Of a DNA stretch of 64,000 nt, positions 19,586-27,299 are shown one piece after another. The notes below the pieces were generated by a model. The model saw nothing but the letters and a program-made list of their open reading frames with translations, had not been told where the DNA came from and did no database searches. This DNA is from Staphylococcus lutrae (lineage in GTDB: Bacteria; Bacillota; Bacilli; Staphylococcales; Staphylococcaceae), in the NCBI RefSeq assembly GCF_002101335.1, contig NZ_CP020773.1:248001-312000 (forward strand). Direction: 5' to 3'. How positions within the stretch are numbered: position 1 is the stretch's first letter; each line of letters begins with the position of its first letter. A program made the translations under genes and the position numbers.

Positions 19586-20278
19586 ATAAACGTCAAGATA
19601 AATATGTACAATTTTGCTTAAATAAGCATGTACAGTTTTATTCTTTTTCTGAAGGGAAATGGTTTTTTAGTCTATAAGACTTTCCAACGATAGATACGAT
19701 TGAGGCATGATGCAATACGCGGTCTAAAATTGCGTTCGCTATCTTCGTATCTTGGAATACCTCATCCCATGCTTTAAAATTAATATTCGTGGTAAGTATC
19801 GTGCTTTTCTTTTCATATCGACGATCAATAACTTGAAAAAACAACTTTGCGTCTTCAACATCAATCGGTAAATATCCAATTTCATCAATAATTAAAAGCT
19901 TATATTTACTATAATGTTTAAGCCTAGTTTCAAGCCTCCCTTCATTGTGAGCCTTACGTAAATTCTCAATCAACTGCTGGCATTTTATAAAGTAGGTGCT
20001 GTTTCTTTTTTTAGCAGCAGCTACGCCTAAGGCGGTTGCGAGGTGGGTTTTACCCACCCCACTAGGACCTAGAAAAACGATGTTTTCTTTGTTTTCAATA
20101 AATCTTAAAGACATAAAATCCTTGATTTGCTGTGGGTTAATACTCGGTTGAAACTCAAAATCAAAGCTATTCAGCTCCTTTTGAAATGGAAACCCCGCCA
20201 CCTTGAATCGTCTACACTTAATTGGACAAATTCTATGAGAATAGATATTGTTAAATTAAGAAAGTAGGCGATTATATT

Positions 20279-20560
20279 ATGACAAGAGAAAGAAGAACAT
20301 TTAGTTCAGAGTTTAAGTTACAAATGGTTAGATTATATGAAAATGGTAAACCTAGGAATGAAATTGTACGCGAGTATGATTTAACACCTTCGGCATTAGG
20401 AAAATGGATAAAACAACATCAAAACACCGGTTCATTTAATCATCAAGATAACTTATCAGATGATGAAAAAGAGCTGATTAAATTACGCAAAGAAGTTCAA
20501 CATTTAAAAATGGAGAATGATATTTTAAAGCAAGCAGCGCTGATCATGGGACGAAAATAG
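20279..20560 (+). CDS. IS3-family transposase OrfA
   Basis: 93-residue DNA-binding half of an IS3 transposase: HTH region (FKLQMVRLYENGKPRNEIVREYDLTPSALGKWI) and a C-terminal leucine-zipper-like coiled coil. The end of the frame, CGAAAATAG, is a plausible -1 slippage site. OrfB lies in the -1 frame, is open through this point, and so can be made as an OrfAB fusion, as is standard for this family. Confidence 0.9.
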   Translation: MTRERRTFSSEFKLQMVRLYENGKPRNEIVREYDLTPSALGKWIKQHQNTGSFNHQDNLSDDEKELIKLRKEVQHLKMENDILKQAALIMGRK

Positions 20561-20601
20561 AAATCATTCAAAAGAATGCGCATCAATATTCAGTATCAGC
20601 A

Positions 20602-21408
20602 ATGTGTAAAGTCCTGAAAATACCAAGAAGCACTTACTATGAATCAATAAAAAGAAATACTCAAAGCCAAAAAGATGATGATTTAGAATTAGAAAAAATT
20701 ATTATAGATACGTTTAATTCGAATAGAAAAAGCTTTGGTACAAGACGAATTAAGAATAAATTAAACGACAAAGGTCTCACTGTATCCAGACGAAAGATTG
20801 GTCGTATCATGAAAAAATATAATCTAGTTTCTGTTTATACGAAAGCTAAATATAAAAATCATCCAAAAGAAACAAATGAAAAACTAATTAAAAACCATTT
20901 AAATCGCACTTTTAATAGAGAACAACCAATGGATGCATTGGTAAGTGATTTAACCTATGTAAAAGTAGCAGATAGATGGCATTATATATGTTTATTTATT
21001 GATCTCTTCAATAGAGAAATCGTTGGTTACAGTGCAGGTAAAAATAAGGATGCAAATTTAGTGGTGAAAGCAATTAGTAAAATTAATCATAACCTAAAAC
21101 AAATCGCACTATTTCATACAGATAGAGGTAAAGAATTTGATAACAAATTGATAGATGAAGTATTAAAGACTTTTGAAATCGAACGTTCATTAAGTACTAA
21201 AGGTTGTCCTTATGATAACGCAGTTGCAGAAGCAACGATGAAAGCACTAAAAACCGAATTTGTAAAACAGATGAAATTTGAAAACCTAGAACAGTTAGAG
21301 ACAGAATTATTTGATTATGTAAATTGGTACAACAATTTTAGACCACATTCTTCATTACAGTATTTAACACCAGTGGCGTTTAAAGATCTACACATGAAAA
21401 GTGTCTAG
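20602..21408 (+). CDS. IS3-family transposase OrfB (DDE catalytic part)
   Basis: 268-residue retroviral-integrase-fold domain. The DDE triad is visible: first Asp in LVSDLTYVKV, second in LFHTDRGKEFDN, Glu in DNAVAEATMKALKTEF. An N-terminal HTH_21 segment KSFGTRRIKNKLNDKG precedes it. The annotated ATG is only the first in-frame one; the open frame extends back into orfA, fitting synthesis by -1 frameshifting. No damage seen, so the element may still be mobile. Confidence 0.92.
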   Translation: MCKVLKIPRSTYYESIKRNTQSQKDDDLELEKIIIDTFNSNRKSFGTRRIKNKLNDKGLTVSRRKIGRIMKKYNLVSVYTKAKYKNHPKETNEKLIKNHLNRTFNREQPMDALVSDLTYVKVADRWHYICLFIDLFNREIVGYSAGKNKDANLVVKAISKINHNLKQIALFHTDRGKEFDNKLIDEVLKTFEIERSLSTKGCPYDNAVAEATMKALKTEFVKQMKFENLEQLETELFDYVNWYNNFRPHSSLQYLTPVAFKDLHMKSV

Positions 21409-21621
21409 GAAACTGTTGACATTCCACCTTAACCATAGATTGAATCATATTTTTTTCTCTTATATCCACTTCATAGTTCGTCAGCTTAATCAAAGCATCT
21501 ATAATAGAACCATCGTTCCTAATATTAAAATCTACAACTTCATCCAGATGTAATATCATTTGTTTCATTTTCAGATACTCTAAATTATCTAGAAGCTGTC
21601 TATAGTTAGAATTCGTTTTCA

Positions 21622-22905
21622 TCATTCATACATCTCTCCAATGGCTTTTAAATTTTCTTTCGCTAAATCGTCAATGTCTGGATAATATGGAGATGATAAT
21701 TGTAGTGCTTCAATATAATGTTCTTCTTTATAATTCAACTTGGCGTTACTTATAGAGTGGCACGCTATCAGCTTCATGTTATAATATACATGTAGTTCAT
21801 GATTGAATACCTGTAATTGCACGCGCTTTCTGGCATATTCAGATGGTACTGAATATTGATTGCCTTGGTACGTAATCATATTGGAAGCGTTAACTTTTAC
21901 ATGTTGTCCAATTATTCTATAGGAGTCTCTTACTTTTTCCGTAGGAAGTGGAAGTAAGTGGCTCTTTTCTTTTTCTAATTCAATAATCGGTATTTTTCCC
22001 GTACCCTGATGTAGTTGATAATTCACTCTTTGATTCAGTTTTGAGATATATGCATGAAGCTCAGACAAATTAAATTTGTCTTGATAGGCATGGATTTCAT
22101 CAAGTAGTTTCATAGAAGCTTCCACTTTACCCTTTGTCATAGCTCTCCCTGCTATACACGGTCGTATTTTTGTTCCCATATCATGCGCGAATTGTTCGAA
22201 TCGACGATTGATTTGTCCTTTACTGAATCTTGTACGGGGCTGATCCATCACTGCTTTCATATTATCTGTGAGTAGTTCTTTAGGCACCCCGCCAATCATT
22301 TCAAATGACTGGGTTAAAAAAGACTTCAGTATTTCTTGTGATTTTGTGGTTGAAATATTAAAAATTCGAAATCTAGAGTAAGACAGGATTAACATGGCGA
22401 TATGAACTTCAATGACATTGCCGTCTTTCAATCTAAATTTGATGTTTTCTTTCCAGTCCACTTGTGCTTGAGTGCCTGGTGCCGTTTCGTAACGTGCCAT
22501 GCTTTTAAGCGTTTTAATTTTAGCCCCCGTTTTAAAATAATCATTAAATGTTTTGTGCTTCGATATATAACTTCTAAAAAGTGATTGAGAACAATCTAAG
22601 CCATGATTATCTTTGAGATACTGCCATAATACTCTTTTATAATAAAAGGTTTGTGGGCTTTCTTCTGATAAAAGTAGTTGGATTACATTGTAATATTTAT
22701 CAACTTTTGAAGTTCTTTTTCGAGAACTTGACGGTGTGTAACCTTTTAAGTATTTGTCGATTGTTCGTCTATCTTTACCAAGATCCCGAGCTAACTTGCT
22801 TTTATTGATTTTCATTTTTGCACTCTCCATCATTTCTTTCAGCTTTGGTAAGTCTGAAAGGCTTGTGATTTTAATTTCTGTATCTATTTTGACTGTATAG
22901 TTCAT
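21622..22905 (-). CDS. istA: IS21-family transposase IstA
   Basis: 427-residue transposase. HTH near residues 35-60 (SKLARDLGKDRRTIDKYL), DDE catalytic core with Asp in AQVDWKE, Asp in LLTDNMKAV and Glu in KGKVEASM, and a beta-rich C-terminal domain. Its stop overlaps the istB start (ATGATG). It appears complete, but with istB broken the element probably cannot move by itself. Confidence 0.93.
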   Translation of the reverse strand: MNYTVKIDTEIKITSLSDLPKLKEMMESAKMKINKSKLARDLGKDRRTIDKYLKGYTPSSSRKRTSKVDKYYNVIQLLLSEESPQTFYYKRVLWQYLKDNHGLDCSQSLFRSYISKHKTFNDYFKTGAKIKTLKSMARYETAPGTQAQVDWKENIKFRLKDGNVIEVHIAMLILSYSRFRIFNISTTKSQEILKSFLTQSFEMIGGVPKELLTDNMKAVMDQPRTRFSKGQINRRFEQFAHDMGTKIRPCIAGRAMTKGKVEASMKLLDEIHAYQDKFNLSELHAYISKLNQRVNYQLHQGTGKIPIIELEKEKSHLLPLPTEKVRDSYRIIGQHVKVNASNMITYQGNQYSVPSEYARKRVQLQVFNHELHVYYNMKLIACHSISNAKLNYKEEHYIEALQLSSPYYPDIDDLAKENLKAIGEMYE

Positions 22906-23002
22906 AATTTCACCTCAATCAAATTATGATTAAAACAGTCGTTTTTGTACATACTTATTCAAGCGAGAGTGTACATTTTTAAATTAGCATTTATACCATC
23001 TT

Positions 23003-23399
23003 TCTTGATGATAGAAAGAATAAGTACTCTCAACGTAAAATCAAAGTTCCGCTTGATGACTTGAAGTACATCTCCGAAATACTTGAAGCGCATCCCAAAA
23101 ATCAAAATGGTTACATATTCCATAACAAAGTCAATTTTATATCTTATAAAGCAGTTAATGATGTACTAAAAAATTTCTGCATCAAAAATAAGTTACAGCA
23201 TTATACGCTTAAATCATTAAGACATACACATTGTAGCTACTTGCTGGCACAAGGTATGACAATACAATATATTTCTAAAAGGCTTGGTCATGCAGACATA
23301 CATACAACGCTTACCATTTACTCACATTTATTGAAAGAATATGAAGATGCTGAGGATGAATCGCTCATCCACCATCTTAAAGGACTAGCTGACAGTTAA
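23003..23399 (+). pseudogene. Tyrosine integrase, second fragment
   Basis: 3' part of the same integrase. The box II motif LKSLRHTHCSYLL gives His-x-x-Arg; RLGHADIHTTLTIYSHLL provides the second His and the nucleophilic Tyr. The region is intact from the IS21 junction to the stop, and a terminator follows 74 bp later. It is the remains of the integrase that presumably brought this segment to the tRNA-Ser locus. Confidence 0.88.
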
Positions 23400-23472
23400 A
23401 TTTAATTGCTTTAAATTATATATTATGTTAAATTAAATATGTATTCATACAAATCATGCCAACTTATTATTC

Positions 23473-23508
23473 CTCTACAATACTAATTCTGTATTGTAGA
23501 GTCTTTTT
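23473..23508 (+). terminator. Terminator of the integrase gene
   Basis: Perfect 11-bp stem CTCTACAATAC (23473-23483) / GTATTGTAGAG (23491-23501), followed by TCTTTTTTATTT. Confidence 0.9.
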
Positions 23509-23684
23509 TATTTCAGTTTATGAAAAAAACACGCTGAGATTATCATTCTCATGCATCAAAAATTACTTTTACATATAAAGGTACATGTCAATGCACCAGA
23601 ATGTTTGTTGTAGTAAGCTGTTTGCAATTGATTAATCTTATATATTAGACAAAATGATGCTCATGTGTTAATTTATAAATAGAA

Positions 23685-23801
23685 AAGGCAACACACATGA
23701 AGTGCATTGCCTTGGTGAGACCGTTAAAAAGACGGTGGACCTTTTTAATAGTTTTTAAATAACCATCAAACCATCCCAAGTTAGTGATGGTTATTTTTTT
23801 G
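23685..23801 (+). ncRNA. SprF-like antitoxin RNA
   Basis: Predicted RNA with hairpin AAGGCA...TGCCTT (23693-23713), a CCGTTAAAAAGACGGT hairpin typical of staphylococcal SprF antitoxins, and a 3' terminator ATAACCATCA/TGATGGTTAT (23759-23794) plus TTTTTT. Its 3' end is complementary to the 3' end of the toxin gene on the other strand, so it can pair with the toxin mRNA. The 5' end is estimated; TATAAAT just upstream may be the -10. Confidence 0.75.
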
Positions 23802-23895
23802 ATTTATTATTGATTGAGAGCACTAAATGTATGATGGATACAGTCAATGAACTGAACCCTATCATAATCATTAGTGCATCTGCAATGCTAATCAT
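23791..23895 (-). CDS. SprG/holin-like type I toxin peptide
   Basis: 34-residue hydrophobic peptide with one membrane helix and a basic tail ending NNKSKK. The opening ISIADALMIMIGF and the layout match the SprG / putative holin-like toxin family, membrane-damaging peptides of type I toxin-antitoxin systems. AGAAAGGAG lies 8 nt upstream; the bases around it read KSLERRS in another frame, as in S. aureus SprG1, where KSLERR is part of a longer form. Here the long form is out of frame. It converges with the antitoxin RNA and shares its terminator. Confidence 0.8.
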   Translation of the reverse strand: MISIADALMIMIGFSSLTVSIIHLVLSINNKSKK

Positions 23896-24083
23896 TAAGG
23901 CTTCTCCTTTCTAAAGATTTTGTTGATGCGCTCATAGACATCACCTCACTTTATACTAAGATAGCCACCATCTATCTAACTTTCTCACAACTTCATTTTA
24001 TAGTGACTCCAATATTTTGTCTAGATATATTAAATTTTAAACAGGTAAATATATCACTTTAAATCACTTAAATTAATACTTGA
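23896..24083. other. Toxin leader and spacer
   Basis: Holds the toxin mRNA leader on the minus strand, with a possible -10 TATAAA near 23960 and a TAGATGGTGGCTA stem. Otherwise it is AT-rich spacer without a supported gene. Confidence 0.4.
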
Positions 24084-24145
24084 TTTTAGTCTAAAAGTTA
24101 GTTTATAATCAAAAGTATAAATATTAATTATATTTTAGACTTAAA
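24084..24145 (+). promoter_or_regulatory. Possible res site upstream of the resolvase
   Basis: TTTTAGTCTAAAA (24084-24096) is a perfect dyad, and TTTTAGACTTAAA (24133-24145) is a near copy 37 bp downstream. Two related dyads directly before a serine resolvase gene are arranged like resolvase-binding subsites. The promoter must also lie here. Confidence 0.45.
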
Positions 24146-24162
24146 GAGGTGAGTTGATTTAA

Positions 24163-24738
24163 GTGATTATTGGATACGCTCGAGTGAGTACAGTTGGTCA
24201 AAATTTAGAAAATCAAATAGCAGAATTAAAAAATAATGGTGCGGAAAAAATATTTTTAGAGAAGGTAACGGCTACTAGCACTAAACAAAGGACAGAATTA
24301 AAAGCAATGATTGAACACGTGAGAGCAGGTGATATTGTTATTGTTACTAAGATTGATAGATTGGCAAGGTCAATCAGTGATTTAAATAGGATTGTTAGTA
24401 GTCTAAATGATAAAGAAGTATCAGTAAGATTTTTAAAGGAAAATATGACGTTTGAAGCGGATAGCAACAATTCACTTAACACGCTTTTGTTCAATATTTT
24501 AGGTTCATTTGCACAGTTTGAACGTGATTTAATAGTCGAGCGTACATCAGAGGGGCGAGAACGCGCAAAAGCAAATGGTAAAAAGTTTGGTCGTAAGCCA
24601 AGCAGCACAAAAAAAGAGATTGAAAAGGCAATTGAGTTGTATCAAAAAAGAAATGAAAATGGGTTAAGTGTTGGGGATATATTGAAGACAACAGGAGTCA
24701 AAAAGAGTACGTTTTATTATGAGTTGAAAAAATTGTGA
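24163..24738 (+). CDS. Serine recombinase (resolvase/invertase family)
   Basis: 191-residue small serine recombinase. Catalytic Ser9 is in GYARVS, the conserved arginines in RLARSISDLNRIV, and the dimer helix ends in FAQFERDLIVERTSEG. A C-terminal HTH (SVGDILKTTGVKKSTFYYELKKL) binds DNA. Of the Tn3-resolvase/Bin type found on staphylococcal plasmids and transposons; it could resolve or invert DNA. GTG start with AGAGGTGA upstream. No partner transposase is adjacent, so it is probably an orphan from a plasmid or transposon that integrated here. Confidence 0.88.
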   Translation: MIIGYARVSTVGQNLENQIAELKNNGAEKIFLEKVTATSTKQRTELKAMIEHVRAGDIVIVTKIDRLARSISDLNRIVSSLNDKEVSVRFLKENMTFEADSNNSLNTLLFNILGSFAQFERDLIVERTSEGRERAKANGKKFGRKPSSTKKEIEKAIELYQKRNENGLSVGDILKTTGVKKSTFYYELKKL

Positions 24739-24828
24739 TTGTAAAATCATCGACACTTTGTTAACATAAAAATTAAATAGTGTGTAAAATAGCATAAAAA
24801 GTTATTAGAAATTTAGTGTAAATTTACT

Positions 24829-24891
24829 CGCCTGAAAAGTGCGTAGGCGCCAAAAGCGTCTCGAGGGTTCGAATCCCTTGCTCTCCGTAAG
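24829..24891 (+). repeat. Inverted partial copy of tRNA-Ser (possible att remnant)
   Basis: 63 bp running from the anticodon stem to the 3' end of tRNA-Ser plus TAAG, identical to 26474-26536 (opposite strand) except for two bases. It lacks the 5' half and is not a functional tRNA. The size suits an attachment-site core, but a direct att copy would be in the same orientation as the tRNA gene; this one is inverted. Confidence 0.85.
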
Positions 24892-24906
24892 TGAGCCGAA
24901 AAAGTT

Positions 24907-26412
24907 GGCTCTTTGTCAACGTCGGTTGGTGAAGAAATATCGTACTAAGTGGCAATTTTTTGTTGCTTAGTACGTTTTTTATATTCACTCACGTATAACC
25001 TCGAAATAATTAAAATCCTATTTCTAAAGTTATAAAAATTTCTATAACCATAAGAGACACGCTTAATAAGCTTTTTTTTATTGTTAATACCTTCAATTGG
25101 ACCATTGGTCAAATGAGGATTTTGAATCGTATTTGAAATATAAGGTATATATTTTATGAGTGTGTTAATAACACGTTTGAGTCCATTTGAAATATTTAAA
25201 CTCTTCGAACGTTGTAACGCTTCCTCTAATTGTTCAATGTTATTTGATCTTAGAGTTTCTAGAATATGATGTCGCTTCATACGTTAACTGGAATTCTTCA
25301 TCAAAAGTTAACAAGAATCGTACTAAGCTATACTGACTATGCCATGTATTAAAAAGTCTGAACGAGTGATAATGGACTCTGTCTAATTCAATTGGAGATT
25401 TTAATAAAAGCTTCTAATACCGTTTTAATTTATTGTACTTGGGTTTTTCTCTAGTCTTAAAACTATTCATTGTTTTAACGCGACTGTGATTGATTTCACG
25501 GTTAACCGCTTGAACAATATGAAAACGGTCTAAGATAATATCTGCATTGGGAAATAATAATGATTGAATTAGCGACATGTATGGTGGATACATATCAATA
25601 GAAACACTTTTAACTCCTTCACGCTGCTTTCTTGAGAATCTTAAAAAGTATTCTTCCAACTTGAACTTACGTCGATCTGGTAAGATATCAATAATATCAT
25701 GCGTGATACTATCACAGTATATAAAGCTCATAGAGCTGTCGACATCATTAGTTGACTTAAATTCATCAAAGGATAAATGTTGGGGCAATATATCACTAGG
25801 TTGTGTTTTTACTGCTTCCCCTAGGTCTTTCAAATACCGATGAACAGTTGAAGGTGAAACTAAAACACTATTCGCTATATCTTTTTCAGATATGACAGTG
25901 GCAAGCTTTCTCGTCACCATTAGTTTTACGTCATTAGAAATTGTACAACGCGGTTCTATATATGGTGTTTTAGCCGTAAAAGTTTGACCACAAGCTTTAC
26001 AATAGAAGCGTTGCTTTTTTAACACAAGATAACTAGGCCTTTCAAGAATAAGCCCCATATACACTCTTGTACTGCGAAAGCCATTTTTAATAACTGTGTG
26101 TTGCTCATTCTTGATACCACAACACTCACAACCTTTAGGTTGATAAGTTAAAACCCCTTTATAAAACAATGATTGAACGTTCTTGAAGGTTTGAATACCT
26201 AAACATTCAGTGATTTTTAAATTTGATACTTTTATTCCAATCATTTCTGATATATCATTATACATAGGCACGAATATCTCTCCTTAATTTGTTGGTTTCA
26301 TCACTTACAATTATAGAGATATTTGTGCTATTTTTTGTATTTAAAACAAAAATAACGGCCAGTGATCAACTCACCAACCGTTAAAAGTATAGAACCTTAA
26401 AAGTATAGAACC
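24907..26412 (-). mobile_element. ISL3-family insertion sequence, inactivated
   Basis: About 1.5 kb. Ends carry related repeats: GGCTCTTTGTC...GGTTGGTGA on the left, and GGTTCTATACTTTTAACGG then TTGGTGA read inward from the right. AAAAAGTT flanks it at 24899-24906 and 26415-26422, the 8-bp target duplication expected for ISL3 (two bases intervene on the right). The right end contains a tandem 16-bp duplication (TTAAAAGTATAGAACC, 26381-26412). It landed in the terminator T-run of the tRNA operon. Confidence 0.8.
24945..26271 (-). pseudogene. ISL3-family transposase, broken
   Basis: Zinc-finger N-terminus (CECCGIKNE and CKACGQTF), HTH, and DDE-type core (LSFDEFKS, SIDMYPPY, DRFHIV) of ISL3 transposases. 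Translation ends early at a TAG at 25414-25416 where the frame continues KLKRY-stop-KLLLKSP (a Trp codon is likely ancestral). A second lesion, a frameshift near 25280, separates the last 111 residues (from MKRHHILETL). Two independent lesions mean the transposase is dead. Confidence 0.88.
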
Positions 26413-26413
26413 T

Positions 26414-26465
26414 AAAAAAGTTCATTCTACACACCTAAAAATAAATAGTAGTGTAGCATGAACTT
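26414..26465 (-). terminator. Terminator of the tRNA operon
   Basis: AAGTTCATTCTACAC (26418-26432) pairs with GTGTAGCATGAACTT (26451-26465) with one mismatch, and the minus-strand 3' end runs into TTTTTTA. It follows tRNA-Ser by 12 bp. The ISL3 element inserted right at its T-run. Confidence 0.8.
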
Positions 26466-26477
26466 AATTGAACCTTA

Positions 26478-26566
26478 CGGAGAGCAAGGGATTCGAACCC
26501 TCGAGACGCTTTTGGCGCCTACACACTTTCCAGGCGTGCTCCTTCGGCCAACTCGGACAACTCTCC
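26478..26566 (-). tRNA. tRNA-Ser (GGA)
   Basis: 89-nt class II tRNA with long variable arm; acceptor GGAGAGT pairs with GCTCTCC; anticodon loop CTGGAAA gives GGA. No encoded CCA. Its 3' portion is duplicated in inverted orientation at 24829-24891. Confidence 0.96.
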
Positions 26567-26583
26567 AAAATATAAAATTAAAA

Positions 26584-26611
26584 AATCAGAAGCGATATTT
26601 CACTTCTGATT
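26584..26611 (-). terminator. Terminator-like hairpin inside the tRNA cluster
   Basis: Perfect 9-bp stem AATCAGAAG (26584-26592) / CTTCTGATT (26603-26611), followed on the minus strand by TTTTTAATTTTATATTTT. It sits between tRNA-Glu and tRNA-Ser. Confidence 0.65.
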
Positions 26612-26614
26612 ATA

Positions 26615-26686
26615 TGACCCCTACGGGACTCGAACCCGTGTTACCGCCGTGAAAGGGCGGTGTCTTAACCGCTTGACCAAGGGGCC
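26615..26686 (-). tRNA. tRNA-Glu (TTC)
   Basis: 72 nt, acceptor GGCCCCT with AGGGGTC, anticodon loop CTTTCAC (TTC). No encoded CCA. Nearly identical to the second tRNA-Glu copy at 27300-27371, differing in the acceptor stem. Confidence 0.96.
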
Positions 26687-26687
26687 A

Positions 26688-26762
26688 TGGCTCCACAGGT
26701 AGGACTCGAACCTACGACCGATCGGTTAACAGCCGATAGCTCTACCACTGAGCTACTGTGGA
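26688..26762 (-). tRNA. tRNA-Asn (GTT)
   Basis: 75 nt including encoded CCA; acceptor TCCACAG with CTGTGGA; anticodon loop CTGTTAA (GTT). Confidence 0.96.
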
Positions 26763-26769
26763 ATAAAAA

Positions 26770-26843
26770 TGGAGCGGGTGATGGGAATCGAACCCACAAC
26801 ATCAGCTTGGAAGGCTGAGGTTTTACCACTAAACTACACCCGC
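26770..26843 (-). tRNA. tRNA-Gly (TCC)
   Basis: 74 nt including encoded CCA; acceptor GCGGGTG with CACCCGC; anticodon loop CTTCCAA (TCC). Confidence 0.96.
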
Positions 26844-26858
26844 AAAACAAACGATATA

Positions 26859-26932
26859 GGCGGTTGATGGGAATCGAACCCACGAATGTCGGAACCACAA
26901 TCCGATGCGTTAACCACTTCGCCACAACCGCC
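26859..26932 (-). tRNA. tRNA-His (GTG)
   Basis: 74 nt counting the extra 5' G(-1) opposite C73, the histidine identity pair; anticodon loop TTGTGGT (GTG). No encoded CCA. Confidence 0.95.
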
Positions 26933-26945
26933 GTGATTTAAGAAG

Positions 26946-27018
26946 TGGTTCAGGACGGAATCGAACCGCCGACACAAGGATTTTCAGTCCTTTGCTCTAC
27001 CGACTGAGCTACTGAACC
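26946..27018 (-). tRNA. tRNA-Phe (GAA)
   Basis: 73 nt; acceptor GGTTCAG with CTGAACC; anticodon loop CTGAAAA (GAA). No encoded CCA. Confidence 0.96.
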
Positions 27019-27028
27019 ATTTTAAGAA

Positions 27029-27105
27029 TGGCGGTCCCGACGGGAATCGAACCCGCGATCTCCTGCGTGACAGGCAGGCGTGTTAAACCGCTCCACTACG
27101 GGACC
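27029..27105 (-). tRNA. tRNA-Asp (GTC)
   Basis: 77 nt including encoded CCA; acceptor GGTCCCG with CGGGACC; anticodon loop CTGTCAC (GTC). Confidence 0.96.
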
Positions 27106-27117
27106 ACTTATAAAAAT

Positions 27118-27190
<73 letters not shown>

Positions 27191-27221
27191 ATAATATTAT
27201 TTGTAAATCACTTACTTAACC

Positions 27222-27250
27222 ATCATAACAATTTATCAATCTAATGTCAA
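27222..27250 (-). promoter_or_regulatory. Promoter of the fMet-to-Ser tRNA operon
   Basis: TTGACA (27250-27245), 17-nt spacer, TATGAT (27227-27222), 32 bp upstream of tRNA-fMet. Confidence 0.85.
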
Positions 27251-27299
27251 CAATTTTTTAAAATTATTAAAATAAATGTTATGAATTAAAAATTCTAAG

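Larger units (their letters stand above)
20205..21423 (+). mobile_element. IS3-family insertion sequence within istB
   Basis: About 1.22 kb with overlapping orfA/orfB. It is flanked by the 7-bp direct repeat CCACCTT (20198-20204 and 21424-21430). Exact ends are uncertain, because IS3 elements usually duplicate 3-5 bp, so some of the seven bases may belong to the element. Inner terminal similarity TCTACACTT / TAGACACTT is visible. Both reading frames look undamaged. Confidence 0.85.
19638..21625 (-). pseudogene. istB: istB helper ATPase split by an IS3 element
   Basis: IstB of IS21 elements is an AAA+ ATPase that directs transposition. The N-terminal part (21625-21424) carries MKTNSNYRQLLDNLEYLKMK; the rest (20197-19638) has Walker A FLGPSGVGKTHLA and Walker B KLLIIDEIGY. 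Removing the IS3 element and one copy of the CCACCTT repeat leaves 762 bp, exactly 254 codons, with QSMVKV joined to AGFPF. The gene is therefore otherwise intact and was disrupted recently. Confidence 0.9.
19586..22994 (-). mobile_element. IS21-family insertion sequence, itself interrupted
   Basis: Carries istA and istB. The target duplication ACCATCTT is exact at 19578-19585 and 22995-23002, and the two ends read ATAAACG and (reversed) ATAAATG with imperfect terminal repeats of about 50 bp. These contain two TGTACA-type boxes each (TGTACA at 19605 and 19630 on the left). Without the IS3 insertion the element is about 2.18 kb, normal for IS21. It lies inside the integrase catalytic domain. 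Confidence 0.9.

Noticed and set aside
24213..24608. 131-codon frame opposite the serine recombinase
   Set aside because: Antisense shadow; the recombinase motifs on the plus strand are clear.
26381..26412. Tandem 16-bp repeat as part of a CRISPR-like or iteron array
   Set aside because: Only two units, lying at the right end of the ISL3 element; best read as duplication of its terminal sequence.
26458..26652. 64-codon open frame on the plus strand
   Set aside because: It is antisense to tRNA-Ser and tRNA-Glu, with no ribosome-binding site.
26665..26925. 86-codon open frame on the minus strand
   Set aside because: It runs straight through the Glu, Asn, Gly and His tRNA genes; it is a by-product of tRNA sequence.
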